Shown here: in pieces, positions 1-12,549 of the stretch | Layout of the letters: each line of letters starts with the position of its first letter | How positions within the stretch are numbered: position 1 is the stretch's first letter | Source: Paratinospora sagittata | Taxonomy: Eukaryota; Streptophyta; Magnoliopsida; Ranunculales; Menispermaceae | Reading direction: 5' to 3' | Length of the DNA: 64,000 nt | NCBI GenBank assembly: GCA_035771175.1 | Contig: CM069605.1 | Location: 23,576,288-23,640,287 of the forward strand | Made by a program: the position numbers and the translations under genes | The notes under the pieces: generated by a model | Database searches by the model: none | Told to the model about the DNA's origin: nothing | The model's input: only the letters and a program-made list of their open reading frames with translations

Positions 1-1147
1 TATCAACACTGATAGTGCGCTAGTGCGTTCTGGAAAATTTTGGCCAATTGCTGGATAGCCTTATTTTTGAAAAATTTATATTTTGACACTTAAGAACCAT
101 TCCATTGACACAAAACATATTGATATAAGATTAATAATTTTTAAATAATTCGAATCTCATTGAAATTATGATTAAAACCTTTCGAACATCATTTTTTCAA
201 AATGAAATACTATATCGAAGTGATTTTGAAGACTTTGCAATTTTCAGAGTTTTAGTGCTGAGATTGATCGAGATTTTACCCTACACACCAAAGATCAAAC
301 TAATGCATTAGACGTGAGATATGTCATCGTTCTTCGAGCTTGATCTTTTGTAGACTTCGAAACCTATTGTTTGATGTGTTCTTGATGCAATACAGGTGAT
401 GTGTTCGTTTTTGATGTGTTATCTTTCCGAGACCACTTCGTACACTTACAGTTTAAAACAAAGGATAGCCTCTGCAAATCTAAGCACAAAAGGAATAAAA
501 TGAAGAACTTGCTGAACAATGACGTTATCATCAAGACAGATTGCAATTTTGATTCAATTCGAGGCTTCTTCTCTTGGAAAACTCTTTGGAAAGCTCAATC
601 TAACTTGCAAAAATCATGTGTGTTGTATTTTTGAAAATCAGAGAATGAGTGTTTTATAAAATTAGAAGTTGCAGGTTAAAGAGCAAGAGAGTACAAAACG
701 ATTTGAATTCAAAACATTTTTCAATCTAAAGTTGTTTTGGGCGTGCGAGACAATGGGAATCATCTAGGTGTTAGTAGAAAATATTTCAATAAAGATAACC
801 TTTCAAAACTGTGTAAGGAATAGAAAAATCGAGCAAGCATAAGTGTCCAGATTTTTCTCGTCAGAAATATCAAATTTTTGTCTCAGACGTGGATAGCGCG
901 CTATTGGGTTGTGTATCATGTTCTCTTTTAGCAGGCTATAGCAGGTCGATATACACAAACCCGTGAGCTCGAGTTTTTCAGACTTTCCGATAGCGTGTTA
1001 TCAAGGCCTATAGCGCGCTATTGCCCATCTCACTAAAAATGGAAAGATCACTGCAACAGCTTTATAAGGAGTTATCAGAGGGGATAGCGCGCTATAGATA
1101 ATTTTCGAGAAAAACATATGTTTTATTTTAGAACCCTATCAGCGTGC
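1..1147. repeat. Satellite monomer M1, 1147 bp (reference copy for the description)
   Basis: Internal map of one unit. 1-880 is AT-rich without obvious subrepeats, except three GATGTGTT copies at about 373-420. The 10-bp segment GTGCGAGACA that separates long from short monomers sits at about 743-755. 885-1147, continuing into the next unit to about 1170, holds the palindromic-site cluster. AATAAA-like strings occur near 496 and 790 but nothing suggests a transcript end. This copy has G at the three-allele site, the long form, CAGACTTT, and a perfect third palindrome. Confidence 0.93.
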
Positions 1148-1170
1148 TATCAACACTGATAGTGCGCTAG
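893..1170. other. Palindromic GCGC-core cluster of the monomer (described in M1)
   Basis: Five related sites lie within ~280 bp: ATAGCGCGCTAT at 893-904, GATAGCGTGTTATC at 989-1002, ATAGCGCGCTAT at 1010-1021, ATAGCGCGCTAT at 1084-1095 and ATAGTGCGCTAG at 1159-1170. A further related half, TATCAGCGTGCTATCA, starts at 1137. CTATCAG (1136-1142) and CTGATAG (1156-1162) form a 7-bp inverted repeat around a 13-base spacer. The cluster recurs in every monomer. The site at 1084 is either perfect or changed to ATAACGCGCTGT depending on the monomer subtype. Its role is unknown. It could be a protein-binding array, a hairpin or cruciform former, or the remnant of an older short repeat. Confidence 0.85.
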
Positions 1171-2284
1171 TGCCTTCTGGAAAATTTTGGCCAATTGCTG
1201 GATAACCTTATTTTTGAAAAATTTATATTTTGACACTTAAGAACCATTCCATTGACACAAAACATATTGATATAAGATTAATAATTTTTAAATAATTCGA
1301 ATCTCATTGAAATTATGATTAAAACCTTTCGAACATCATTTTTTCAAAATGAAATACTATATCGAAGTGATTTTGAAGACTTTGCAATTTTCAGAGTTTT
1401 AGTGCTGAGATTGATCGAGATTTTACCCTACACACCAAAGATCAAACTAATGCATTAGACGTGAGATATGTCATCGTTCTTCGAGCTTGATCTTTTGTAG
1501 ACTTCGAAACCTATTGTTTGATGTGTTCTTGATGCAATACAGGTGATGTGTTCGTTTTTGATGTGTTATCTTTCCGAGACCACTTCATACACTTACAGTT
1601 TAAAACAAAGGATAGCCTCTGCAAATCTAAGCACAAAAGGAATAAAATGAAGAACTTGCTGAACAATGACGTTATCATCAAGACGGATTGCAATTTTGAT
1701 TCAATTCGAGGCTTCTTCTCTTGGAAAACTCTTTGGAAAGCTCAATCTAACTTGCAAAAATCATGTGTGTTGTATTTTTGAAAATCAGAGAATGAGTGTT
1801 TTATAAAATTAGAAGTTGCAAGTTAAAGAGCAAGAGAGTACAAAACGATTTGAATTCAAAACATTGTTCAATCTAAAGTTGTTTTGGGCATGGGAATCAT
1901 CTAGGTGTTAGTAAAAAATATTTCAATAAAAATAACCTTTCAAAACTGTGTAAGGAATAGAAAAATCGAGCAAGCATAAGTGTCCAGATTTTTCTCGTCA
2001 GAAATATCAAATTTTTGTCTCAGACGTGGATAGCGCGCTATTGGGTTGTGTATCATGTTCTCTTTTAGCAGGCTATAGCAGGTCGATATACACAAACCCG
2101 TGAGCTCGAGTTTTTCAAACTTTCCGATAGCGTGTTATCAAGGCCTATAGCGCGCTATTGCCCATCTCACTAAAAATGGAAAGATCACTGCAACAGCTTT
2201 ATAAGGAGTTATCAGAGGGGATAGCGCGCTATAGATAATTTTCGAGAAAAACATATGTTTTATTATAGAACCCTATCAGCGTGC
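1148..2284. repeat. Satellite monomer M2, 1137 bp, short form
   Basis: Lacks the 10-bp segment. Carries GGATAACC near the start, A at the three-allele site, AATAAAAATAACC (shared only with M28), CAAACTTT and a perfect third palindrome. It is followed by a GTATAAG monomer, as M28 is. Confidence 0.93.
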
Positions 2285-3431
2285 TATCAACACTGATAGT
2301 GCGCTAATGCCTTCTGGAAAATTTTGGCCAATTGCTGGATAGCCTTATTTTTGAAAAATTTATATTTTGACACTTAAGAACCATTCCATTGACACAAAAC
2401 ATATTGGTATAAGATTAATAATTTTTAAATAATTCGAATCTCATTGAAATTAAGATTAAAACCTTTCGAACATCAGTTTTTCAAAATGAAATACTATATC
2501 GAAGTGATTTTGAAGACTTCGCAATTTTCAGAGTTTTAGTGCTGAGATTGATCGAGATTTTACCCTACACACCAAAGATCAAACTAATGCATTAGACGTG
2601 AGATATGTCATCGTTCTTCGAGCTTGATCTTTTGTAGACTTCGAAAGCTATTGTTTGATGTGTTCTTGATGCAATACAGGTGATGTGTTCGTTTTTGATG
2701 TGTTATCTTTCCGAGACCACTTCCTACACTTACAGTTTAAAACAAAGGATAGCCTCTGCAAATCTAAGCACAAAAGGAATAAAATGAAGAACTTGCTGAA
2801 CAATGACGTTATCATCAAGACAGATTGCAATTTTGATTCAATTCGAGGCTTCTTCTCTTGGAAAACTCTTTGGAAAGCTCAATCTAACTTGCAAAAATCA
2901 TGTGTGTTGTATTTTTGAAAATCAGAGAATGAGTGTTTTATAAAATTAGAAGTTGCAGGTTAAAGAGCAAGAGAGTACAAAACGATTTGAATTCAAAACA
3001 TTTTTCAATCTAAAGTTGTTTTGGGCGTGCGAGACAATGGGAATCATCTAGGTGTTAGTAGAAAATATTTCAATAAAGATAACCTTTCAAAACTGTGTAA
3101 GGAATAGAAAAATCGAGCAAGCATAAGTGTCCAGATTTTTCTCGTCAGAAATATCAAATTTTTGTCTCAGACGTGGATAGCGCGCTATTGGGTTGTGTAT
3201 CATGTTCTCTTTTAGCAGGCTATAGCAGGTCGATATACACAAACCCGTGAGCTCGAGTTTTTCAGACTTTCCGATAGCGTGTTATCAAGGCCTATAGCGC
3301 GCTATTGCCCATCTCACTAAAAATGGAAAGATCACTGCAACAGCTTTATAAGGAGTTATCAGAGGGGACAACGCGCTGTAGATAATTTTCGAGAAAAACA
3401 TATGTTTTATTATAGAACCCTATCAGCGTGC
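2285..3431. repeat. Satellite monomer M3, 1147 bp, long form
   Basis: GTATAAG type with CATCAGTTTTT and C at the three-allele site. The third palindrome is degraded to ACAACGCGCTGT. Private changes include GAAATTAAGATT and GACTTCGCAATT. Confidence 0.93.
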
Positions 3432-4568
3432 TATCAACACTGATAGTGCGCTAGTGCGTTCTAGAAAATTTTGGCCAATTGCTGGATAGCCTTATTTTTG
3501 AAAAATTTATATTTTGACACTTAAGAACCATTCCATTGACACAAAACATATTGATATAAGATTAATAATTTTTAAATAATTCGAATCTCATTGAAATTAT
3601 GATTAAAACCTTTCGAACATCATTTTTTCAAAATGAAATACTATATCGAAGTGATTTTGAAGACTTTGCAATTTTCAGAGTTTTAGTGCTGAGATTGATC
3701 GAGATTTTACCCTACACACCAAAGATCAAACTAATGCATTAGACGTGAGATATGTCATCGTTCTTCGAGCTTGATCTTTTGTAGACTTCGAAAGCTATTG
3801 TTTGATGTGTTCTTGATGCAAAACAGGTGATGTGTTCGTTTTTGATGTGTTATCTTTCCGAGACCACTTCATACACTTACAGTTTAAAACAAAGGATAGC
3901 CTCTGGAAATCTAAGCACAAAAGGAATAAAATGAAGAACTTGCTGAACAATGACGTTATCATCAAGACAGATTGCAATTTTTATTCAATTCGAGGCTTCT
4001 TTTCTTGGAAAACTCTTTGGAAAGCTCAATCTAACTTGCAAAAATCATGTGTGTTGTATTTTTGAAAATCAGAGAATGAGTGTTTTATAAAATTAGAAGT
4101 TGCTAGTTAAAGAGCAAGAGAGTACAAAACGATTTGAATTCAAAACATTGTTCAATCTAAAGTTGTTTTGGGCATGGGAATCATCTAGGTGTTAGTAAAA
4201 AATATTTCAATAAAGATAACCTTTCAAAACTGTGTAAGGAATAGAAAAATCGAGCAAGCATAAGTGTCCAGATTTTTCTCGTCAGAAATATCAAATTTTT
4301 GTCTCAGACGTGGATAGCGCGCTATTGGGTTGTGTATCATGTTCTCTTTTAGCAGGCTATAGCAGGTCGATATACACAAACCCGTGAGCTCGAGTTTTTC
4401 AAACTTTCCGATAGCGTGTTATCAAGGCCTATAGCGCGCTATTGCCCATCTCACTAAAAATGGAAAGATCACTGCAACAGCTTTATAAGGAGTTATCAGA
4501 GGGGATAACGCGCTGTAGATAATTTTCGAGAAAAACATATGTTTTATTATAGAACCCTATCAGCGTGC
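3432..4568. repeat. Satellite monomer M4, 1137 bp, 'W' lineage
   Basis: Carries the linked W-lineage variants GCAAAACAGG, CTCTGGAAATC, TTTTTATTCAATTC and TTGCTAGTTAAAG. Short form with the degraded third palindrome. Unlike the other W-lineage copies, the next monomer keeps TTTTGGCC. Confidence 0.93.
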
Positions 4569-5715
4569 TATCAACACTGATAGTGCGCTAGTGCGTTCTG
4601 AAAAATTTTGGCCAATTGCTGGATAGCCTTATTTTTGAAAAATTTATATTTTGACACTTAAGAACCATTCCATTGACACAAAACATATTGATATAAGATT
4701 AATAATTTTTTAATAATTCGAATCTCATTGAAATTATGATTAAAACCTTTCGAACATCATTTTTTCAAAATGAAATACTATATCGAAGTGATTTTGAAGA
4801 CTTTGCAATTTTCAGAGTTTTAGTGCTGAGATTGATCGAGATTTTACCCTACACACCAAAGATCAAACTAATGCATTAGAAGTGAGATATGTCATCGTTC
4901 TTCGAGCTTGATCTTTTGTAGACTTCGAAACCTATTGTTTGATGTGTTCTTGATGCAATACAGGTGATGTGTTCGTTTTTGATGTGTTATCTTTCCGAGA
5001 CCACTTCGTACACTTACAGTTTAAAACAAAGGATAGCCTCTGCAAATCTAAGCACAAAAGGAATAAAATGAAGAACTTGCTGAACAATGACGTTATCATC
5101 AAGACAGATTGCAATTTTGATTCAATTCGAGGCTTCTTCTCTTGGAAAACTCTTTGGAAAGCTCAATCTAACTTGCAAAAATCATGTGTGTTGTATTTTT
5201 GAAAATCAGAGAATGAGTGTTTTATAAAATTAGAAGTTGCAGGTTAAAGAGCAAGAGAGTACAAAACGATTTGAATTCAAAACATTTTTCAATCTAAAGT
5301 TGTTTTGGGCGTGCGAGACAATGGGAATCATCTAGGTGTTAGTAGAAAATATTTCAATAAAGATAACCTTTCAAAACTGTGTAAGGAATAGAAAAATCGA
5401 GCAAGCATAAGTGTCCAGATTTTTCTCGTCAGAAATATCAAATTTTTGTCTCAGACGTGGATAGCGCGCTATTGGGTTGTGTATCATGTTCTCTTTTAGC
5501 AGGCTATAGCAGGTCGATATACACAAACCCGGGAGCTCGAGTTTTTCAGACTTTCCGATAGCGTGTTATCAAGGCCTATAGCGCGCTATTGCCCATCTCA
5601 CTAAAAATGGAAAGATCACTGCAACAGCTTTATAAGGAGTTATCAGAGGGGATAACGCGCTGTAGATAATTTTCGAGAAAAACATATGTTTTATTATAGA
5701 ACCCTATCAGCGTGC
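4569..5715. repeat. Satellite monomer M5, 1147 bp, long form
   Basis: G at the three-allele site, CAGACTTT, degraded third palindrome. Private changes: CTGAAAAATT, TTTTTTAATAATTCG, GAAGTGAGAT and CCCGGGAGCTC. Confidence 0.93.
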
Positions 5716-6852
5716 TATCAACACTGATAGTGCGCTAGTGCGTTCTGGAAAATTTTGGCCAATTGCTGGATAGCCTTATTTTTGAAAAATTTATATTTTG
5801 ACACTTAAGAACCATTCCATTGACACAAAACATATTGATATAAGATTAATAATTTTTAAATAATTCGAATCTCATTGAAATTATGATTAAAACCTTTCGA
5901 ACATCATTTTTTCAAAATGAAATACTATATCGAAGTGATTTTGAAGACTTTGCAATTTTCAGAGTTTTAGAGCTGAGATTGATCGAGATTTTACCCTACA
6001 CACCAAAGATCAAACTAATGCATTAGACGTGAGATATGTCATCGTTCTTCGAGCTTGATCTTTTGTAGACTTCGAAAGCTATTGTTTGATGTGTTCTTGA
6101 TGCAAAACAGGTGATGTGTTCGTTTTTGATGTGTTATCTTTCCGAGACCACTTCATACACTTACAGTTTAAAACAAAGGATAGCCTCTGGAAATCTAAGC
6201 ACAAAAGGAATAAAATGAAGAACTTGCTGAACAATGACGTTATCATCAAGACAGATTGCAATTTTTATTCAATTCGAGGCTTCTTCTCTTGGAAAACTCT
6301 TTGGAAAGCTCAATCTAACTTGCAAAAATCATGTGTGTTGTATTTTTGAAAATCAGAGAATGAGTGTTTTATAAAATTAGAAGTTGCTAGTTAAAGAGCA
6401 AGAGAGTACAAAACGATTTGAATTCAAAACATTGTTCAATCTAAAGTTGTTTTGGGCATGGGAATCATCTAGGTGTTAGTAAAAAATATTTCAATAAAGA
6501 TAACCTTTCAAAACTGTGTAAGGAATAGAAAAATCGAGCAAGCATAAGTGTCCAGATTTTTCTCGTCAGAAATATCAAATTTTTGTCTCAGACGTGGATA
6601 GCGCGCTATTGGGTTGTGTATCATGTTCTCTTTTAGCAGGCTATAGCAGGTCGATATACACAAACCCGTGAGCTCGAGTTTTTCAAACTTTCCGATAGCG
6701 TGTTATCAAGGCCTATAGCGCGCTATTGCCCATCTCACTAAAAATGGAAAGATCACTGCAACAGCTTTATAAGGAGTTATCAGAGGGGATAACGCGCTGT
6801 AGATAATTTTCGAGAAAAACATATGTTTTATTATAGAACCCTATCAGCGTGC
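5716..6852. repeat. Satellite monomer M6, 1137 bp, 'W' lineage
   Basis: All four W-lineage variants, short form, degraded third palindrome. Private TTAGAGCTGAG. Followed by a 1136-bp monomer with the one-base deletion TTTTGCC, the usual partner of this lineage. Confidence 0.93.
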
Positions 6853-7988
6853 TATCAACACTGATAGTGCGCTAGTGCGTTCTGGAAAATTTTGCCAATT
6901 GCTGGATAGCCTTATTTTTGAAAAATTTATATTTTGACACTTAAGAACCATTCCATTGACACAAAACATATTGATATAAGATTAATAATTTTTAAATAAT
7001 TCGAATCTCATTGAAATTATGATTAAAACCTTTCGAACATCATTTTTTCAAAATGAAATACTATATCGAAGTGATTTTGAAGACTTTGCAATTTTCAGAG
7101 TTTTAGTGCTGAGATTGATCGAGATTTTACCCTACACACCAAAGATCAAACTAATGCATTAGACGTGAGATATGTCATCGTTCTTCGAGCTTGATCTTTT
7201 GTAGACTTCGAAACCTATTGTTTGATGTGTTCTTGATGCAATACAGGTGATGTGTTCGTTTTTGATGTGTTATCTTTCCGAGACCACTTCGTACACTTAC
7301 AGTTTAAAACAAAGGATAGCCTCTGCAAATCTAAGCACAAAAGGAATAAAATGAAGAACTTGCTGAACAATGACGTTATCATCAAGACAGATTGCAATTT
7401 TGATTCAATTCGAGGCTTCTTCTCTTGGAAAACTCTTTGGAAAGCTCAATCTAGCTTGCAAAAATCATGTGTGTTGTATTTTTGAAAATCAGAGAATGAG
7501 TGTTTTATAAAATTAGAAGTTGCAAGTTAAAGAGCAAGAGAGTACAAAACGATTTGAATTCAAAACATTGTTCAATCTAAAGTTGTTTTGGGCATGGGAA
7601 TCATCTAGGTGTTAGTAAAAAATATTTCAATAAAGATAACCTTTCAAAACTGTGTAAGGAATAGAAAAATCGAGCAAGCATAAGTGTCCAGATTTTTCTC
7701 GTCAGAAATATCAAATTTTTGTCTCAGACGTGGATAGCGCGCTATTGGGTTGTGTATCATGTTCTCTTTTAGCAGGCTATAGCAGGTCGATATACACAAA
7801 CCCGTGAGCTCGAGTTTTTCAAACTTTCCGATAGCGTGTTATCAAGGCCTATAGCGCGCTATTGCCCATCTCACTAAAAATGGAAAGATCACTGCAACAG
7901 CTTTATAAGGAGTTATCAGAGGGGATAGCGCGCTATAGATAATTTTCGAGAAAAACATATGTTTTATTATAGAACCCTATCAGCGTGC
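6853..7988. repeat. Satellite monomer M7, 1136 bp
   Basis: One-base deletion (TTTTGCC), G at the three-allele site, TCTAGCTTG, short form, CAAACTTT, perfect third palindrome. Confidence 0.93.
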
Positions 7989-9125
7989 TATCAACACTGA
8001 TAGTGCGCTAATGCCTTCTGGAAAATTTTGGCCAATTGCTGGATAGCCTTATTTTTGAAAAATTTATATTTTGACACTTAAGAACCATTCCATTGACACA
8101 AAACATATTGGTATAAGATTAATAATTTTTAAATAATTCGAATCTCATTGAAATTATGATTAAAACCTTTCGAACATCAGTTTTTCAAAATGAAATACTA
8201 TATCGAAGTGATTTTGAAGACTTTGCAATTTTCAGAGTTTTAGTGCTGAGATTGATCGAGATTTTACCCTACACACCAAAGATCAAACTAATGCATTAGA
8301 CGTGAGATATGTCATCGTTCTTCGAGCTTGATCTTTTGTAGACTTCGAAAGCTATTGTTTGATGTGTTCTTGATGCAATACAGGTGATGTGTTCGTTTTT
8401 GATGTGTTATCTTTCCGAGACCACTTCCTACACTTACAGTTTAAAACAAAGGATAGCCTCTGCAAATCTAAGCACAAAAGGAATAAAATGAAGAACTTGC
8501 TGAACAATGACGTTATCATCAAGACAGATTGCAATTTTGATTCAATTCGAGGCTTCTTCTCTTGGAAAACTCTTTGGAAAGCTCAATCTAACTTGCAAAA
8601 ATCATGTGTGTTGTATTTTTGAAAATCAGAGAATGAGTGTTTTATAAAATTAGAAGTTGCAAGTTAAAGAGCAAGAGAGTACAAAACGATTTGAATTCAA
8701 AACATTGTTCAATCTAAAGTTGTTTTGGACATGGGAATCATCTAGGTGTTAGTAAAAAATATTTCAATAAAGATAACCTTTCAAAACAGTGTAAGGAAAA
8801 GAAAAATCGAGCAAGCATAAGTGTCCAGATTTTTCTCGTCAGAAATATCAAATTTTTGTCTCAGACGTGGATAGCGCGCTATTGGGTTGTGTATCATGTT
8901 CTCTTTTAGCAGGCTATAGCAGGTCGATATACACAAACCCGTGAGCTCGAGTTTTTCAAACTTTCCGATAGCGTGTTATCAAGGCCTATAGCGCGCTATT
9001 GCCCATCTCACTAAAAATGGAAAGATCACTGCAACAGCTTTATAAGGAGTTATCAGAGGGGATAGCGCGCTATAGATAATTTTCGAGAAAAACATATGTT
9101 TTATTTTAAAACCCTATCAGCGTGC
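7989..9125. repeat. Satellite monomer M8, 1137 bp
   Basis: GCTAATGCC start, GTATAAG, C at the three-allele site, GGACATGGG short form, AGGAAAAG, perfect third palindrome. First unit of the block that recurs 23,915 bp downstream at M29. Confidence 0.93.
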
Positions 9126-10272
9126 TATCAACACTGATAGTGCGCTAGTGCCTTCTGGAAAATTTTTGCCAATTGCTGGATAGCCTTATTTTTGAAAAAT
9201 TTATATTTTGACACTTAAGAACCATTCCATTGACACAAAACATATTGATATAAGATTAATAATTTTTAAATAATTCGAATCTCATTGAAATTATGATTAA
9301 AACCTTTCGAACATCATTTTTTCAAAATGAAATACTATATCGAAGTGATTTTGAAGACTTTGCAATTTTCAGAGTTTTAGTGCTGAGATTGATCGAGATT
9401 GTACCCTACACACCAAAGATCAAACTAATGCATTAGACGTGAGATATTTCATCGTTCTTCGAGCTTGATCTTTTGTAGACTTCGAAACCTATTGTTTGAT
9501 GTGTTCTTGATGCAATACAGGTGATGTGTTCGTTTTTGATGTGTTATCTTTCCGAGACCACTTCGTACACTTACAGTTTAAAACAAAGGATAGCCTCTGC
9601 AAATCTAAGCACAAAAGGAATAAAATGAAGAACTTGCTGAACAATGACGTTATCATCAAGACAGATTGCAATTTTGATTCAATTCGAGGCTTCTTCTCTT
9701 GGAAAACTCTTTGGAAAGCTCAATCTAGCTTGCAAAAATCATGTGTGTTGTATTTTTGAAAATCAGAGAATGAGTGTTTTATAAAATTAGAAGTTGCAGG
9801 TTAAAGAGCAAGAGAGTACAAAACTATTTGAGTTTAAAACATTTTTCAATCTAAAGTTGTTTTGGGCGTGCGAGACAATGGGAATCATCTAGGTGTTAGT
9901 AGAAAATATTTCAATAAAGATAACCTTTCAAAACTGTGTAAGGAATAGAAAAATCGAGCAAGCATAAGTGTCCAGATTTTTCTCGTCAGAAATATCAAAT
10001 TTTTGTCTCAGACGTGGATAGCGCGCTATTGGGTTGTGTATCATGTTCTCTTTTAGCAGGCTATAGCAGGTCGATATACACAAACCCGTGAGCTCGAGTT
10101 TTTCAGACTTTCCGATAGCGTGTTATCAAGGCCTATAGCGCGCTATTGCCCATCTCACTAAAAATGGAAAGATCACTGCAACAGCTTTATAAGGAGTTAT
10201 CAGAGGGGATAACGCGCTGTAGATAATTTTCGAGAAAAACATATGTTTTATTATAGAACCCTATCAGCGTGC
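9126..10272. repeat. Satellite monomer M9, 1147 bp, long form
   Basis: G at the three-allele site, TCTAGCTTG, CTATTTGAGTTT in place of CGATTTGAATTC, CAGACTTT, degraded third palindrome. Private: AATTTTTGCC, GATTGTACCC and GATATTTCAT. Counterpart of M30. Confidence 0.93.
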
Positions 10273-11412
10273 TATCAACACTGATAGTGCGCTAGTGCCT
10301 TCTGGAAAATTTTGGCCAATTGCTGGATAGCCTTATTTTTGAAAAATTAATATTTTGACACTTAAGAACCATTCCATTGACACAAAACATATTGATATAA
10401 GATTAATAATTTTTAAATAATTCGAATCTCATTGAAATTATGATTAAAACCTTTCGAACATCATTTTTTCAAAATGAAATACTATATCGAAGTGATTTTG
10501 AAGACTTTGCGGCAATTTTCAGAGTTTTAGTGCTGAGATTGATCGAGATTTTACCCTACACACCAAAGATCAAACTAATGCATTAGACGTGAGATATGTC
10601 ATCGTTCTTCGAGCTTGATCTTTTGTAGACTTCGAAAGCTATTGTTTGATGTGTTCTTGAAGCAATACAGGTGATGTGTTCGTTTTTGATGTGTTATCTT
10701 TCCGAGACCACTTCCTACACTTACAGTTTAAAACAAAGGATAGCCTCTGGAAATCTAAGCACAAAAGGAATAAAATGAAGAACTTGCTGAACAATGACGT
10801 TATCATCAAGACAGATTGCAATTTTGATTCAATTCGAGGCTTCTTCTCTTGGAAAACTCTTTGGAAAGCTCAATCTAACTTGCAAAAATCATGTGTGTTG
10901 TATTTTTGAAAATCAGAGAATGAGTGTTTTATAAAATTAGAAGTTGCAAGTTAAAGAGCAAGAGAGTACAAAACGATTTGAATTCAAAACATTGTTCAAT
11001 CTAAAGTTGTTTTGGACATGGGAATCATCTAGGTGTTAGTAAAAAATATTTCAATAAAGATAACCTTTCAAAACAGTGTAAGGAAATGAAAAATCGAGCA
11101 AGCATAAGTGTCCAGATTTTTCTCGTCAGAAATATCAAATTTTTGTCTCAGACGTGGATAGCGCGCTATTGGGTTGTGTATCATGTTCTCTTTTAGCAGG
11201 CTATAGCAGGTCGATATACACAAACCCGTGAGCTCGAGTTTTTCAAACTTTCCGATAGCGTGTTATCAAGGCCTATAGCGCGCTATTGCCCATCTCACTA
11301 AAAATGGAAAGATCACTGCAACAGCTTTATAAGGAGTTATCAGAGGGGATAACGCGCTGTAGATAATTTTCGAGAAAAACATATGTTTTATTATAGAACC
11401 CTATCAGCGTGC
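10273..11412. repeat. Satellite monomer M10, 1140 bp, with GGC insertion
   Basis: A GGC insertion at 10511-10513 (TTTGCGGCAATT) is shared only with M31. TTAATA variant, C at the three-allele site, CTCTGG without the other W-lineage changes, AGGAAATG, degraded third palindrome. Confidence 0.93.
10511..10513. other. Diagnostic GGC insertion in M10
   Basis: TTTGC-GGC-AATTTTC, found elsewhere in the window only at 34426-34428. It marks the block duplicated 23,915 bp apart. Confidence 0.9.
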
Positions 11413-12549
11413 TATCAACACTGATAGTGCGCTAGTGCGTTCTGGAAAATTTTGGCCAATTGCTGGATAGCCTTATTTTTGAAAAATTTATATTTTGACA
11501 CTTAAGAACCATTCCATTGACACAAAACATATTGATATAAGATTAATAATTTTTAAATAATTCGAATCTCATTGAAATTATGATTAAAACCTTTCGAACA
11601 TCATTTTTTCAAAATGAAATACTATATCGAAGTGATTTTGAAGACTTTGCAATTTTCAGAGTTTTAGTGCTGAGATTGATCGAGATTTTACCCTACACAC
11701 CAAAGATCAAACTAATGCATTAGACGTGAGATATGTCATCGTTCTTCGAGCTTGATCTTTTGTAGACTTCGAAAGCTATTGTTTGATGTGTTCTTGATGC
11801 AAAACAGGTGATGTGTTCGTTTTTGATGTGTTATCTTTCCGAGACCACTTCATACACTTACAGTTTAAAACAAAGGATAGCCTCTGGAAATCTAAGCACA
11901 AAAGGAATAAAATGAAGAACTTGCTGAACAATGACGTTATCATCAAGACAGATTGCAATTTTTATTCAATTCGAGGCTTCTTCTCTTGGAAAACTCTTTG
12001 GAAAGCTCAATCTAACTTGCAAAAATCATGTGTGTTGTATTTTTGAAAATCAGAGAATGAGTGTTTTATAAAATTAGAAGTTGCTAGTTAAAGAGCAAGA
12101 GAGTACAAAACGATTTGAATTCAAAACATTGTTCAATCTAAAGTTGTTTTGGGCATGGGAATCATCTAGGTGTTAGTAAAAAATATTTCAATAAAGATAA
12201 CCTTTCAAAACTGTGTAAGGAATAGAAAAATCGAGCAAGCATAAGTGTCCAGATTTTTCTCGTCAGAAATATCAAATTTTTGTCTCAGACGTGGATAGCG
12301 CGCTATTGGGTTGTGTATCATGTTCTCTTTTAGCAGGCTATAGCAGGTCGATATACACAAACCCGTGAGCTCGAGTTTTTCAAACTTTCCGATAGCGTGT
12401 TATCAAGGCCTATAGCGCGCTATTGCCCATCTCACTAAAAATGGAAAGATCACTGCAACAGCTTTATAAGGAGTTATCAGAGGGGATAACGCGCTGTAGA
12501 TAATTTTCGAGAAAAACATATGTTTTATTATAGAACCCTATCAGCGTGC
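11413..12549. repeat. Satellite monomer M11, 1137 bp, 'W' lineage
   Basis: Full W-lineage set, first palindrome still perfect, third degraded. Starts five monomers after M6. Confidence 0.93.

Noticed and set aside
364..634. Overlapping short ORFs (77 aa on +, 60 aa on -) recurring in every monomer as possible genes
   Set aside because: Their conservation equals that of the surrounding non-coding satellite. Differences between copies are mainly non-synonymous. Some copies have lost the start (M48) or gained a stop (M50). The two frames are antisense to each other and the products resemble no family I know.
1..1147. Monomer as a degenerate LTR or MITE copy
   Set aside because: I find no TG...CA ends, terminal inverted repeats, primer site or coding remnants in the monomer. 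An origin from a mobile element cannot be excluded without a database search.
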